Positions 1 to 8,178 are shown, counted from the first letter of the stretch. The stretch: 12,329 nt of DNA from an uncultured Austwickia sp. (GCA_934678955.1 CAKUSI010000084.1:1-12329); one strand, 5' to 3'. Translations and numbers: made by a program. The notes: generated by a model not told the origin, from the letters alone.

Positions 1-2
1 GG

Positions 3-470
3 GCGACGCTGATGGTCGCCGGGATACTGTTCCAAAGGCACATGATCGCCCCGAGGCGCCTCATTGTCGGCTTCGTGGTCGGGACGGTGCTGTTCGTCGC
101 GAATCTCGCGCTGCGCTGGTACGTCCTGCTGCCCGAGTTCTTTGACGCCAACGGCCATACCGGAGGCCTTGGTGATGTCGTGGGCAGCATCGGGACGTCG
201 GTGGGTATCTGCTCGCTGTGCTGCCTGCTGCAGCGCTGGATCGGCAGGCTCGCGCCACTGGGTCGCATGCCACTGACCGTGTACTGCATCCACGCACTCA
301 CCGCCGATTGGCTCGCACCGAAATGGTTCGGCATCTGGGTCAGCCTGGCCGGCGCCATCGTCATCTCTTATCTCTGGCTCGCGATCTTTGCGCGTGGCCC
401 TATCGAAACTCTGCTTCGCCGCATCACCGCGGTCGTTGGAAAGGAAAAGAATGAAGAAATCCGCAGTTAG
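3..470 (+). CDS. DUF418/acyltransferase-like integral membrane protein, C-terminal part
   Basis: The frame is open at the left edge, so the gene starts upstream; the first ATG in the window is at 12. The visible 150 or so residues contain several hydrophobic segments. They end with a GRMPLTVYCIHAL block followed by a transmembrane stretch and ARGPIETLLRRIT, which resembles the end of DUF418 proteins (typically GRM-LT-Y near the last membrane helices, then GP-E-LLR). Proteins of this kind are multi-pass inner-membrane proteins related to acyltransferase-3/heparan-glucosaminide acetyltransferase-like families, and the substrate cannot be told here. The last 20 bases overlap the start of the protease gene, so the two are probably translated from one message. 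Membership of the DUF418-like group is fairly likely; any function is unknown. Confidence 0.6.
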   Translation, partial: ATLMVAGILFQRHMIAPRRLIVGFVVGTVLFVANLALRWYVLLPEFFDANGHTGGLGDVVGSIGTSVGICSLCCLLQRWIGRLAPLGRMPLTVYCIHALTADWLAPKWFGIWVSLAGAIVISYLWLAIFARGPIETLLRRITAVVGKEKNEEIRS

Positions 471-1335
471 CATCGTCATCGGAGTGATGGCAGCAGGAGC
501 GCTCAGCGCTGCGCCTGCTGCTGCACTGCAGAGCACAACCTTCGCGGAGGATACCGAAGAAGCCAAGTCGGTCGTCTCCGTGCGTGTCGATGACTCCGAC
601 CCAGATGACGGAGTGTGCACCGGAACCGCGATTGATCCCCACTGGGTAATCACCGCCCGCCACTGTGTCGACGCTGCGGCCAAGCCAGGGGGCTCCGTAC
701 GCGTCGGTCAGGGGGATCAGCAGCGGGTGTACAAGGTCGACCGCCACGAGACCGCCCCTCGTGGAGATATCGCCCTGCTGCACACCGAGCAGGAGATGGA
801 CCTGGAGAAATTCGCCGAAGTGGCAGATGAGGTGCCCACCGGGGATGTCAATATTTACGGCTGGTCCTCCGACGGTTCGGGTGGCTCCACCAAACTGCCC
901 TCTGCCCAGGCCGAGATCCGCGGTGAGTCGCCGCTGGCACTCTACGAGGCACCCACGGCCCTCGAGGTCGCGCTGAAGGACGGCGCACGCATTCAGCCCG
1001 GCGATTCCGGAGGCGCGATCTTTGCCGACGGCAAGGTCGCCGCCATCATGTCCGCCGGCCTCTTCGAAGACCCCGACAACCCGACCGAGGAGGAGATGAC
1101 CTCCAACGCTGCCGTCGCAGTGGCGCCAGTGGCCGATCAAGTGAACTGGATCCGCGGGATCATCGGCGCAAATGATGCGATGGAGACCGGAGAGGCATCC
1201 GAACCAGGCGGCGCTGCGGCCGAGGCGCCCTCCGAAGGCTCTGAGGGGATCTGGGGCACCGTCGGCATCGGTGCGGGCGTCGCCGCTCTCGGCGCAGCCG
1301 GCGTGTGGCTGCTGCTGCGCCGCCGCGCCGCCTAG
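451..1335 (+). CDS. Secreted, membrane-anchored trypsin-like serine protease
   Basis: This is a chymotrypsin-fold (S1) endopeptidase of 294 residues. I choose the ATG at 451 because it follows GGAAAGGAAAAG and opens a clean signal peptide (MKK, a hydrophobic core, then APAAA near residue 25). The catalytic triad is visible: His71 in ITARHC, Asp106 in GDIALLH and Ser186 in PGDSGGAI. Cys56 and Cys72 lie where the disulfide around the active His is found in trypsins. After the protease domain comes a Gly/Ala/Glu/Pro-rich linker (about 243-266), one membrane helix (about 268-289) and a terminal RRR. No LPXTG-type motif precedes the helix, so the enzyme is probably held on the outer face of the membrane by the helix itself. 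It overlaps the upstream membrane-protein gene by 20 bases. The substrate is unknown. Its codons are less GC-rich than those of the ABC operon further right. Confidence 0.85.
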   Translation: MKKSAVSIVIGVMAAGALSAAPAAALQSTTFAEDTEEAKSVVSVRVDDSDPDDGVCTGTAIDPHWVITARHCVDAAAKPGGSVRVGQGDQQRVYKVDRHETAPRGDIALLHTEQEMDLEKFAEVADEVPTGDVNIYGWSSDGSGGSTKLPSAQAEIRGESPLALYEAPTALEVALKDGARIQPGDSGGAIFADGKVAAIMSAGLFEDPDNPTEEEMTSNAAVAVAPVADQVNWIRGIIGANDAMETGEASEPGGAAAEAPSEGSEGIWGTVGIGAGVAALGAAGVWLLLRRRAA

Positions 1336-1379
1336 CTGTACATCACCGGCAGGTCATGAACGGCTGACTCGGAGAAGAG

Positions 1380-1426
1380 CCTCCGGGCAGGATGCGGGTC
1401 ACCACACTCGCGTCCTGCCACGGAGG
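1380..1426 (+). terminator. Long hairpin after the protease gene; also covers a ribosome site
   Basis: The arms CCTCCG plus GGCAGGATGCG (1380-1396) and CGCGTCCTGCC plus CGGAGG (1409-1426) pair over 17 positions, with one G-T pair, one bulged A at 1420 and a 12-base loop. It lies 45 bases after the protease stop. No T-run follows, so termination is inferred from stem strength only. The 3' arm contains GGAGG, the likely ribosome site of the IS481-like transposase starting at 1432, so the hairpin may instead serve to shut off translation of that transposase. Confidence 0.5.
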
Positions 1427-1431
1427 TCTTC

Positions 1432-1745
1432 GTGTCCCACGTTCATCAGCCTATGGCGCCGTAAGGGCGTCGCCTCGTTGTTCCTGCCGCGGATCAGGGT
1501 CGCGTCGGGCAGCGGAACGGTTCCAGCGCTCTCAGGCCACGGCGACACGGCGGTCGGCAGGTATCGGACGGGTGCTGGCCCGCGGCCGGATGTCGAAGCT
1601 TGTCGCCATCGACCTGGCGACCGGGCTGCCCATCCGCGAAGATAAGCCCCGCTACGAGATCGCCGCGCCCGGAGGCCTCGTCCACGCCGACATCAAGCTG
1701 CAAGGCCGCATCCCCGATGATGGCGGATCCACGGCCGCGGGGCGC
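1432..1745 (+). pseudogene. IS481-family transposase remnant
   Basis: A GTG at 1432, five bases after GGAGG, opens MSHVHQPMAP, which looks like an IS481-family transposase start, but TAA follows at 1462. In another frame, about 1493-1560, RRAAERFQRSQATATRR matches the usual helix-turn-helix (RRAAERF-VS-TTA-RW). About 1565-1735 reads VLARGRMSKLVAIDLATG and then APGGLVHADIKLQGRIPDDG, close to the family's RYE-PGELVHVDIKKLGRIPDGGG segment just before the DDE core. The piece is therefore an N-terminal third with a nonsense codon, frame changes and a probable internal deletion. The catalytic core and right end are missing. The family call is strong; exact ends are uncertain and I found no clear terminal repeats. 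Confidence 0.65.
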
Positions 1746-2134
1746 GCCGATCGCAGCGGGTCGGCCGTGGCGATGTCGAGCGCGGCCGTCCCGAACAATC
1801 CGCTCGGCCATCCCGACAGTGGATCGCTCGCCCACGAGCCGCGCGGCATCTGGTTCACGCCGAAGAGCGCGATGGTGGTGCGTTCGGGTCTCGGAGTCGA
1901 TGATGCGCCAGAAGCAGCCCTCCCTCCGAGTCAGACCCCAGCCCGGGGTTGCCAGACTCCATTCTCACTGTCGACAATGTGAGGAGCGGTCATCGTTGGT
2001 GTGTCCTTTGAGAGAGTTGTGAGAGATGAACTCGAAAGATCCCACGGTGACCGCGCTGTCGTCCTTCGACGACCACGGCCACTGTGGGGGCTACACCACT
2101 ATGAGGGACTTAACCGTGTCACGGTGTCCCGCGG
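1746..2134. other. Stretch without a recognisable gene
   Basis: No frame here gives a protein I recognise on either strand. A reading frame begins at an ATG at 2026 (MNSKDPTVTALSSFDDHGHC...) but has no convincing ribosome site and its composition drifts into Arg/Ser-rich noise. A perfect ACCGTG-T-CACGGT inverted repeat sits at 2113-2125. An ATG at 2101 opens MRDLT, which could be the lost first codons of the PPOX-like gene that resumes at 2458. The stretch is probably decayed DNA between two insertion-sequence remnants. Confidence 0.4.
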
Positions 2135-2457
2135 GGCTCCTTCGCAGCCGCAGCGCCGGCACCACCGGTCGGTCTCGTCGCCGGCGACTCGGCAGGCTGT
2201 CACGTCCGCTTGCGGTTCTGCCGACTCGAGCGGCTCGGACTCACCGTCATGGATCAGATCGTGCATCCGGATCACTCAGTGCTGGTCTGCGCCCCAACAA
2301 CGCCAGCAGGTCCGTGCCCGACGTGCGCCGGTCTCGGGGGCCGGCATGAAAGCACATCGTGGTCGACCGGCTCTCGATCGCCAGGATCGCCGCGACCCGC
2401 TGCCTACTCGTCGCCGGCGGATTCAGACCCCTCATCCACTCTCTTCTGTGAAGAGCC
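2135..2457 (+). mobile_element. ISL3-family element remnant with transposase N-terminus
   Basis: From about 2204, in frame, RFCRLERLGLTVMDQ is followed by VLVCAPTTPAGPCPTCAGLG. This has the shape of the zinc-binding N-terminal domain of ISL3 transposases (LGL-V, then a CP-C pair, then an HES/RR segment). After about 2355 the matching sequence continues only in broken frames, and the DDE domain is absent. The right boundary GAAGAGCC (2450-2457) is the reverse complement of GGCTCTTC, the start typical of ISL3-family terminal repeats. GGCTCCTTCGC at 2135 may be a decayed left end. The remnant is about 320 bp, against roughly 1.3-1.5 kb for complete ISL3 elements. Family call moderate; the left boundary is a guess. 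Confidence 0.5.
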
Positions 2458-2976
2458 GACAAGCTTCGCGCGTTCATCGAGGCTCAACACGTCTTCTTCG
2501 TCGCGACTGCGGCTCGGGACGGGCGGGTCAATGTGTCGCCGAAGGGGCTGGACTCGCTGCGAGTGCTCGGGCCAGATCGGGTGGTGTGGGTCAACGCCGT
2601 CGGCAGCGGCAACGAGACCGCCGCGCATCTCCTGGACACACCGCGGATGACGTTGATGTTCTGCTCGTTCGACGTGAAGCCGCAGATCCTGCGCCTCTAC
2701 GGCACGGCCCGTGCGCTGCACGACGGAGACGAAGGCTGGGCCGAGCTGTTGGATCTCTTCCCTGACTTCGTGGGGGCCCGCAACATTTTCGATGTCGCCG
2801 TCGAGATGGCCCAGACGTCGTGCGGGTTCGGGGTGCCGCTGATGGACTTCCGCGCCGACCGCGACACCATGACCGACTGGCTGGTCAAGAAGGGCGACGA
2901 CGGCCTGCGCGAGTACGAGCGTCGCAACAACCTGGTCAGCCTCGACGGCCTCCCGACCGGACTCCCCGTCGCGTGA
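2452..2976 (+). pseudogene. PPOX-class (pyridoxamine 5'-phosphate oxidase-like) protein, start lost
   Basis: Homology to the PPOX-fold family runs from DKLRAFIEAQHVFFVAT (2458 on) through VNVSPKGLDSLRVLGPDRV, GSGNETAAHLL, RMTLMFCSFD and SCGFGVPLMDF to a Lys/Arg-rich end. These are split-barrel flavin-binding proteins, often oxidoreductases of unknown substrate. The first strand (VFFVATAARDGRVNVSPKG) is present in frame only upstream of the GTG at 2533. That frame hits TGA at 2449 with no ATG, GTG or TTG between. The natural start has therefore been removed, apparently by the ISL3 end at 2457. Translation from the GTG at 2533 would give 147 residues lacking the first strand and is unlikely to fold well. 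It converges with the ABC permease gene. Confidence 0.7.
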
Positions 2977-3151
2977 CCCGTTGACCCTCCGTCGACTGAG
3001 TCCAGTCCGCGCGTGCACGAAACGCCGCTCGACCCACACCCCGTGGCTCCATGCGGGCCCGACGCTGGAGTGAGGCGGCGTGTCGTGCACGTTCCCGCTG
3101 GTAGAGCTCGCTGCGGCGCTAAGCGCTCGCTGCGGCGTCGGGACCGACCGG

Positions 3152-4773
3152 TCAGTGGCCGGGGATGTCGCGGTGCGAGATCTTCCACAGCCCGAAGGCC
3201 ACCAGCCCTACCGCGACACTCACCTGCACCACCAGCGGCGCCGCGGTCAGCTCCTCCGCCGGGAGCGCCGGAGTGTGCTCGAACGGCGAGATCTGGCGCA
3301 GCCAGTCGGGGAACTGAAGCATGTCGCCGAACAGCTCGATCAGCGCCCCCGCGACCACCGGGATCCACGTGAACACCACCAACCGTGGCGCCACCGCGTG
3401 CAGCGCCACGGCCAGGCCCAGCACCATGAGCACCGATGGGATCCCGACGGCAGACGCCGCGACACCGTCGGCCACCAGGGAGTAGTCGCCGTCGACGCCT
3501 GCGGCGAAGTAGCCGGCCAGGGCCCCGGTGAGCAGGAGCAGCACCACGCTCGCCCCCGCCACGACGGCGAGGTGCCCGGCCAGCCACGAGGCCGGCCGCA
3601 CATCGGTGGCCAGCACCGGCTCCGCGCGGCCGCCGACCTCCTCGGCCGCGACCCTCTGCCACGCGACGACGGCGTAGATCGCCACCGTGATCCGCATCAT
3701 GGTGACCGTCAGGGTGAGGTAGCCCTCGAGCGCCACCCCTGAGCCGCCCATCAGCTGCTGGAAGATGTCCGGCAGTCCCTCGAACGCCTCCACCATCGCG
3801 GGCGTGAACGAGCCGTACATGGCAGCGGCCAGCGTGAGGGCGATCGCCCACCAGAGGGTCTGGGTGCGCTGAAGCCGCCAGGCCAGCGTGACGGGACCGC
3901 GCAGCCAGGAGGCCGCCGTCGCCCGCCCACGGCGGGGCTCGACGAGCCCCGCGCCAAGGTCGCGGCGGGCTGCCACGGCGTAGCCGAGCGCCATCAGCAG
4001 GGCGGCGGTGACCAGCAGGAGCGCCACGGGCCACCAGCGGTCGTCGTGGAACGCGCGGGTCTGCTGCGCCCACGCCAGGGGCGAGAGCCAGGAGACCCAG
4101 GTGCCGTACTCGTCCGGCCCCGCGGCCATGTCGCCCACGCCGCGCACCACCCACGCGGCGGCCAGCACCCCGCCCGCGAGCCCGCTCCCGGCGGCGGAGA
4201 ACGCGCTGACCTGCGAGGTCACCATCGCGACGCCTGCGAAGACCAACCCGAGCCCGGTGGTGCCGGCGCCCAGCAGCAGAGACGACGACGCGTCGCTCCC
4301 GAAGCCGATCAGCCCCAGCGCCACCAACCCGCCCACCGCGACATTCGCGCCGAGCGCGAGCAGCAGTGCGGAGGTCAAGGGCGCCAGGCGCCCCACGACG
4401 CTGGCGCGCACCAGCTCGGCGCGCCCGGTCTGCTCCTCGAGTCGCGTGTGCCGCGACACCAGCAGGATGTTCATCAACGCCACGAAGATCAGCAGGTACA
4501 GCCAGTAGACGCTGGCGAAGATGATCTGGTGGGTGAGCTCAGTGGGATCCACGTTCCTCAGCCCGAAGCCCGGTCCGGTGAACAGCGTCAGTGACGGGTT
4601 GGCCATGAGGATGGCGAGCGGCGCGAGGTCCTCCGGGGTGGCGAAGACAGCCTTGTAGGCCGTCATCATGTACGGCACGAAGGCCCCGAGGCCGAGCACC
4701 CAGATGGAGAGCTTCACGCGGTCGCGGCGGGCGGCGAAGCGCAGCAGCGGCCCGGTCGCGGTGAGGGTCTGGC

Positions 4774-4777
<4 letters not shown>
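3152..4777 (-). CDS. ABC-2 type multidrug/antibiotic exporter permease
   Basis: This 541-residue protein has about twelve hydrophobic segments in two sets of six, as in Rv1217c and the tetronasin-type exporter permeases (about 540-550 residues). Clear helices include IIFASVYWLYLLIFVALMN (from about 84), a run near 133-188 and WLAGHLAVVAGASVVLLLL in the second half. The first half carries the typical SRHTRLEEQTGRAELVRA loop after the second helix. The protein would sit in the cytoplasmic membrane and pair with the ATPase encoded just upstream. The ATG (4775-4777) overlaps the ATPase stop by four bases (ATGA), a sign of coupled translation. The substrate cannot be read from sequence; by homology it is a drug or lipophilic compound. 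The gene looks intact. Confidence 0.85.
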
Positions 4778-5667
<890 letters not shown>

Positions 5668-5752
5668 GGGTGTGCCTTTGGGTGAGTGGGGATGTGGAGC
5701 CGGCCGCGTAAGGCGGGCCTCGGGGCTCTCGTCGCGGGGTAGCGCGCGGGCC

Positions 5753-6430
5753 TCAGCGATCCGGCGCGGGCGGGTCGGGGTCCGTGACGCCGTCGGCCGG
5801 GATCCGCTCGGGCGCGGCGAAGGCGGCCTTGATCTGGCTCAGCATGGTGTCGTCGGCGAAGAGGCCGTGGGTGAAGAGCTCGGTGGAGGCGATCGAGTAG
5901 CGGGGGAGCACCGCCGGGTCCAGGAGGTGCGTGCCGCCCAGGTGCCGCGACACCTGCGCCTCCAGCACCGTCGCGCCCAGGCTGAGCGCCACCAGCAGCG
6001 TGACGGTGGCGTCCAGGTCCGTGGGCTCGCGCATGATGCCGGCGGGCACGCCGACGGTGAACATCTCGCGGGTAAGACCGCACATGGCCTCGAAGAGCCG
6101 GTCCGCGCCGTCGCCGCCCTCGGTGATGGAGGCCGCGATGTAGCCGAAGAACGGCCGGAACTCGTTCTGGGCCCGGAACACCGCCTCCAGGGGGTCGGCG
6201 CCGCTGACGGCGGCCGTCTTGGTTTCGGTCAGGCGGGCCATCATCCACTCGTCGCAGGCGCGCCGGAGGCCGTCCTTGCTGCCGAAGTGGTGGATGACGA
6301 GCGCCGCGGAGACCCCGGCGGCCTCCGCCATCTGCCGCACGGTGGTGCCCTTGATGCCTTGCTCGCCGAAGAGCCGCAGGGCGGCGTCGCGGATGCGGGC
6401 GTGCGCCTGGAGGTCGTCGGCTGAACTCAT
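5753..6430 (-). CDS. TetR-family repressor of the ABC exporter (RaaS/Rv1219c-like)
   Basis: This 225-residue protein has a TetR DNA-binding domain at residues 10-55. The turn-helix block GTTVRQMAEAAGVSAALVIH and then HFGSKDGLRRACDEWM resemble the mycobacterial regulator Rv1219c (RaaS), which also heads a TetR-ATPase-permease operon. The remainder (60-225) is a ligand-binding helical domain whose ligand cannot be predicted. The ATG at 6428-6430 lies inside a perfect operator-like palindrome. A promoter with TTGACA and CAGAAT places the transcription start at or next to the ATG, so the message may be leaderless and autoregulated. It is first in the minus-strand operon, so repression of its own promoter would also control the exporter. 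The tail after about 208 is Pro/Asp-rich and probably disordered. Confidence 0.88.
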   Translation of the reverse strand: MSSADDLQAHARIRDAALRLFGEQGIKGTTVRQMAEAAGVSAALVIHHFGSKDGLRRACDEWMMARLTETKTAAVSGADPLEAVFRAQNEFRPFFGYIAASITEGGDGADRLFEAMCGLTREMFTVGVPAGIMREPTDLDATVTLLVALSLGATVLEAQVSRHLGGTHLLDPAVLPRYSIASTELFTHGLFADDTMLSQIKAAFAAPERIPADGVTDPDPPAPDR

Positions 6431-6467
6431 GTTCAGTATTCTGAATGCCTGTTCAGTGCCGTGTCAA
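6421..6467 (-). promoter_or_regulatory. tetR promoter with two tandem operator palindromes
   Basis: On the minus strand TTGACA (6462-6467) is followed after 18 bases by CAGAAT (6438-6443), which ends 7 bases before the ATG, as expected for a leaderless message. Two 16-bp inverted repeats share the pattern CTGAA-N6-TTCAG: 6421-6436 (CTGAAC-TCAT-GTTCAG, perfect) and 6441-6456 (CTGAAT-GCCT-GTTCAG, five of six paired). Their starts are 20 bp apart, about two helical turns. One covers the start codon, the other most of the -35/-10 spacer. These are the natural binding sites for the adjacent TetR product. Confidence 0.75.
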
Positions 6468-6501
6468 GCCCTGCGTCCCGCGGTCGGTGGACGGACGGGT
6501 C

Positions 6502-6768
6502 TCACTCCTCGTCGAGGTCGCTCTCGATCAGCGACGCGATCGCGGCGTTGGCCTCCTCGTCGTCGGACTCGACGATCAGCGAAGCCCCCGGCCCCGCGTC
6601 AAGCTTCACGATCTCCATCGATGAGGTGGCGTCCACTCGCTGCGTCTCCCGGCCGTCGAGCCTGAGCGTCATGGGGATGCCGAGCTCGGCGGCTGCGTCG
6701 GCGACGATCGACGCGGGTCGGGCCTTGAGCCCGATGGCCGATCCGACGGTGGCGGTGGTGTGCGGCAT
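6502..6768 (-). CDS. HPr-like protein with Lys in place of the active His15
   Basis: This 88-residue HPr-fold protein belongs to the family of small PTS phosphocarriers that pass phosphate from EI to sugar-specific EIIA on His15. The ATG at 6768 is chosen because AAGGAGA (6774-6780) lies ideally upstream; the longer open frame to 6912 adds an unrelated Arg-rich head. The active-site loop reads AIGLKARPASIV, where the usual sequence is GLHARPA, so position 15 is Lys (AAG). Arg17 and Pro18 are kept. The regulatory Ser46 region is preserved as SSMEIVKLDAGPGA, with Ser49 aligning to Ser46. A protein without His15 cannot be phosphorylated by EI, so a regulatory role like Crh of Bacillus (Gln15) is possible, but no HPr kinase is visible here. 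It sits upstream of, and on the same strand as, the tetR-like gene, and is divergent from the FAD oxidoreductase fragment. Confidence 0.8.
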   Translation of the reverse strand: MPHTTATVGSAIGLKARPASIVADAAAELGIPMTLRLDGRETQRVDATSSMEIVKLDAGPGASLIVESDDEEANAAIASLIESDLDEE

Positions 6769-6959
6769 GGCTGTCTCCTTCGGTGGCTGGACGGTCGGCA
6801 GGGCGGCATCGTCGCCGCGACCGCCGAGAGCAGAGGCCGTCCTGGAACCGAGGATATGCCCGCCGACGCCGCCCCGGGGGCTCCTCCACAGACTCACCAC
6901 CTGCGCGGTCACACGGCCGGGGCTAGGCTGAAGGGTGCAGTCACAACAAGGGAGTTGAG
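6769..6959. promoter_or_regulatory. Divergent intergenic region between HPr-like and FAD genes
   Basis: The region holds the ribosome sites of both genes: AAGGAGA (6774-6780, minus strand) for the HPr-like gene and AAGGGAG (6948-6954, plus strand) for the oxidoreductase. A possible plus-strand -10 TAGGCT lies at 6924-6929 with no good -35, which is common in actinomycetes. I could not assign a minus-strand promoter. Confidence 0.35.
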
Positions 6960-7469
6960 ATGGCTGACGTCGTGGTTCTCGGGGCCGGCGTGTCCGGCCA
7001 CACCGCCGCCCTCCACCTGTCCCGCCTGCTGCCCAGCGGCAACACCGTCACGGTGGTGTCGCCGAACTCGCAGTGGAACTGGATCCCCAGCAACATCTGG
7101 GTGGGGGTCGGGAAGATGGACAAGAAGCAGGTGGTGTTCCCGCTCGCGCCCGTCTACAAGAAGAAGGGCATCCGGTTCGTCCAGGCCAGGGCCACCGCCA
7201 TCTGGCCCCGGGGCGACGAGCTGTCCGGCCAGAGCGCCGTCGACGTGGAGCACACCGCCCCGGCCACCGCCGGGAAGCGCGAACGGATCCGCTACGACTA
7301 CCTGGTCAACGCCACCGGGCCTCAACTGAAGTTCGGGGCCACCCCCGGCCTCGGCCCCCATGGTGGGCACACCGTGAGCGTCTGCACCGCCGACCACGCC
7401 GTCGAGGCGGCCGCCGCGCTGCGGGCCACCATCGAGCGGCTGAAGGCGGGCGAGAGCCAGACGCTGGTG
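6960..7469 (+). pseudogene. FAD-dependent oxidoreductase (sulfide:quinone reductase-like), N-terminal fragment
   Basis: The first 170 codons encode the FAD-binding part of a two-dinucleotide-binding-domain flavoprotein. They include GAGVSG in VVVLGAGVSGHTAALHLSR (residues 4-22), the strand VTVVSPN, NWIPSNIWVGVG, and YDYLVNATGP closing the Rossmann fold. The VSVCTADHA segment is typical of SQR-like membrane-associated reductases. Full-length relatives have about 370-430 residues. After TLV (7467-7469) the protein sequence changes abruptly and the DNA matches dnaB in a different frame, so the NAD/quinone half and the C-terminal amphipathic region are missing. The open frame continues to 7793 but encodes nonsense there. 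The start, with AAGGGAG five bases away, is well supported. It is presumably non-functional. Confidence 0.75.
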
Positions 7470-7979
7470 GCAGCGCATCTCGAACAAGACCGCGCAGGTG
7501 TCGCGGGCGCCGCTGTTCATCGACGACTCCCCCAACCTGACGATGATGGAGATCCGCGCCAAGGCGCGCCGCCTGAAGCAGCGCAACGACCTCAATCTGA
7601 TCATCATCGACTACATGCAGCTGATGACCTCGGGCAAGAAGGTCGAATCCCGCCAGCTCGAGGTCTCGGAGTTCTCCCGCCAGATCAAGCTCTTGGCCAA
7701 GGAACTCGAGGTGCCCGTCGTCGCGTTGTCGCAGCTCAACCGTGGCCCAGAGGCGCGTCAGGACAAGAAGCCAATGCTGTCCGACCTGCGTGAGTCCGGT
7801 TCGCTGGAGCAGGACGCCGACATGGTCATCCTGCTGCAGAAGAGGACGCCTACGACAAGCAGTCCCCGCGCCAGGGCGAGGCCGACTTCATCGTCGCCAA
7901 GCACCGCAATGGCGCCACCGACACCCTGCCGGTGGCGTTCCAGGGTGCGTTGAGCCGGGTGGTGGATATGCAACGATAA
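7468..7979 (+). pseudogene. dnaB: Replicative DNA helicase DnaB, C-terminal fragment with frameshift
   Basis: Frame 1 reads WQRISNKTAQVSRAPLFIDD, then LIIIDYMQLM (Walker B), VESRQLEVSEFSRQIKLLAK, VVALSQLNRGPE, LSDLRESGSLEQDADMVILL. At about 7840 one base is missing relative to the expected LLHRED. The match then continues one frame over with EDAYDKQSPRQGEADFIVAK and ends AFQGALSRVVDMQR plus TAA at 7977. This is the last 170 or so residues of a roughly 450-480-residue hexameric helicase. The Walker A and primase-interacting N-terminal parts are absent, so it cannot work. It is probably a displaced duplicate, with the essential dnaB elsewhere in the genome. The frameshift could also be a sequencing error, but the 5' truncation is real in this sequence. 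Confidence 0.85.
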
Positions 7980-8006
7980 GAGCGTGGCTACAAGGGGGTG
8001 GCGACT

Positions 8007-8178
8007 GTGAGATTGAGCGAGCAGGCGGCCGCTGTCTGGGCGAAGACGGGTGGCCCCGATTCATGGCTTCCACTGTTCCAACACATGCTCGATTCACTCC
8101 ACGTCGCCGGAGCCTTGTTCGACCACTGGGTGGCTCGAGCCGTCAAGGATCGCTGGTCGCGAAGCGGCCTCACGATCG
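8007..8178 (+). pseudogene. cas3: CRISPR-associated Cas3 N-terminus (HD domain), fragment
   Basis: A GTG at 8007, eight bases after AAGGGGG (7992-7998), opens VRLSEQAAAVWAKTGGPD, followed by SWLPLFQHMLDSLHVAGALF and DHWVARAVKDRWSR. This matches the start of type I (I-E-like) Cas3 proteins: LS--A-AVWAK, then W-PL--HM-D---VAG-L-D-W. In Cas3 the QHMLD histidine belongs to the HD nuclease site. The following HDIGK motif, the helicase motifs and all other cas genes are missing. The sequence departs from Cas3 after about codon 50 and reaches a stop at 8217-8219. No CRISPR repeats are visible nearby. An alternative GTG at 7998 is in frame. The start lies only 28 bases after the dnaB stop. Confidence 0.65.

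Noticed and set aside
424..1140. Minus-strand 238-codon frame opposite the protease
   Set aside because: It has no ribosome site or family similarity; the plus frame has a full catalytic triad and signal peptide.
1250..1335. LPXTG sortase signal at the protease C-terminus
   Set aside because: A membrane helix and Arg tail are present, but no LPXTG-like pentapeptide precedes them.
3106..3137. Direct repeat GCTCGCTGCGGCG, two copies 19 bases apart
   Set aside because: It is short, GC-rich and between convergent genes, with no associated feature; likely chance or local duplication.
2697..4154. Minus-strand open frame of 485 codons over the permease
   Set aside because: Its Gly/Arg/Ala-rich translation is the shadow of the high-GC permease gene; the 3152-4777 frame gives a coherent 12-helix protein.
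6769..6912. N-terminal extension of the HPr-like protein to 6912
   Set aside because: The ideal ribosome site at 6774-6780 and the family start point favour 6768; the extension is Arg/Gly-rich and unlike HPr.
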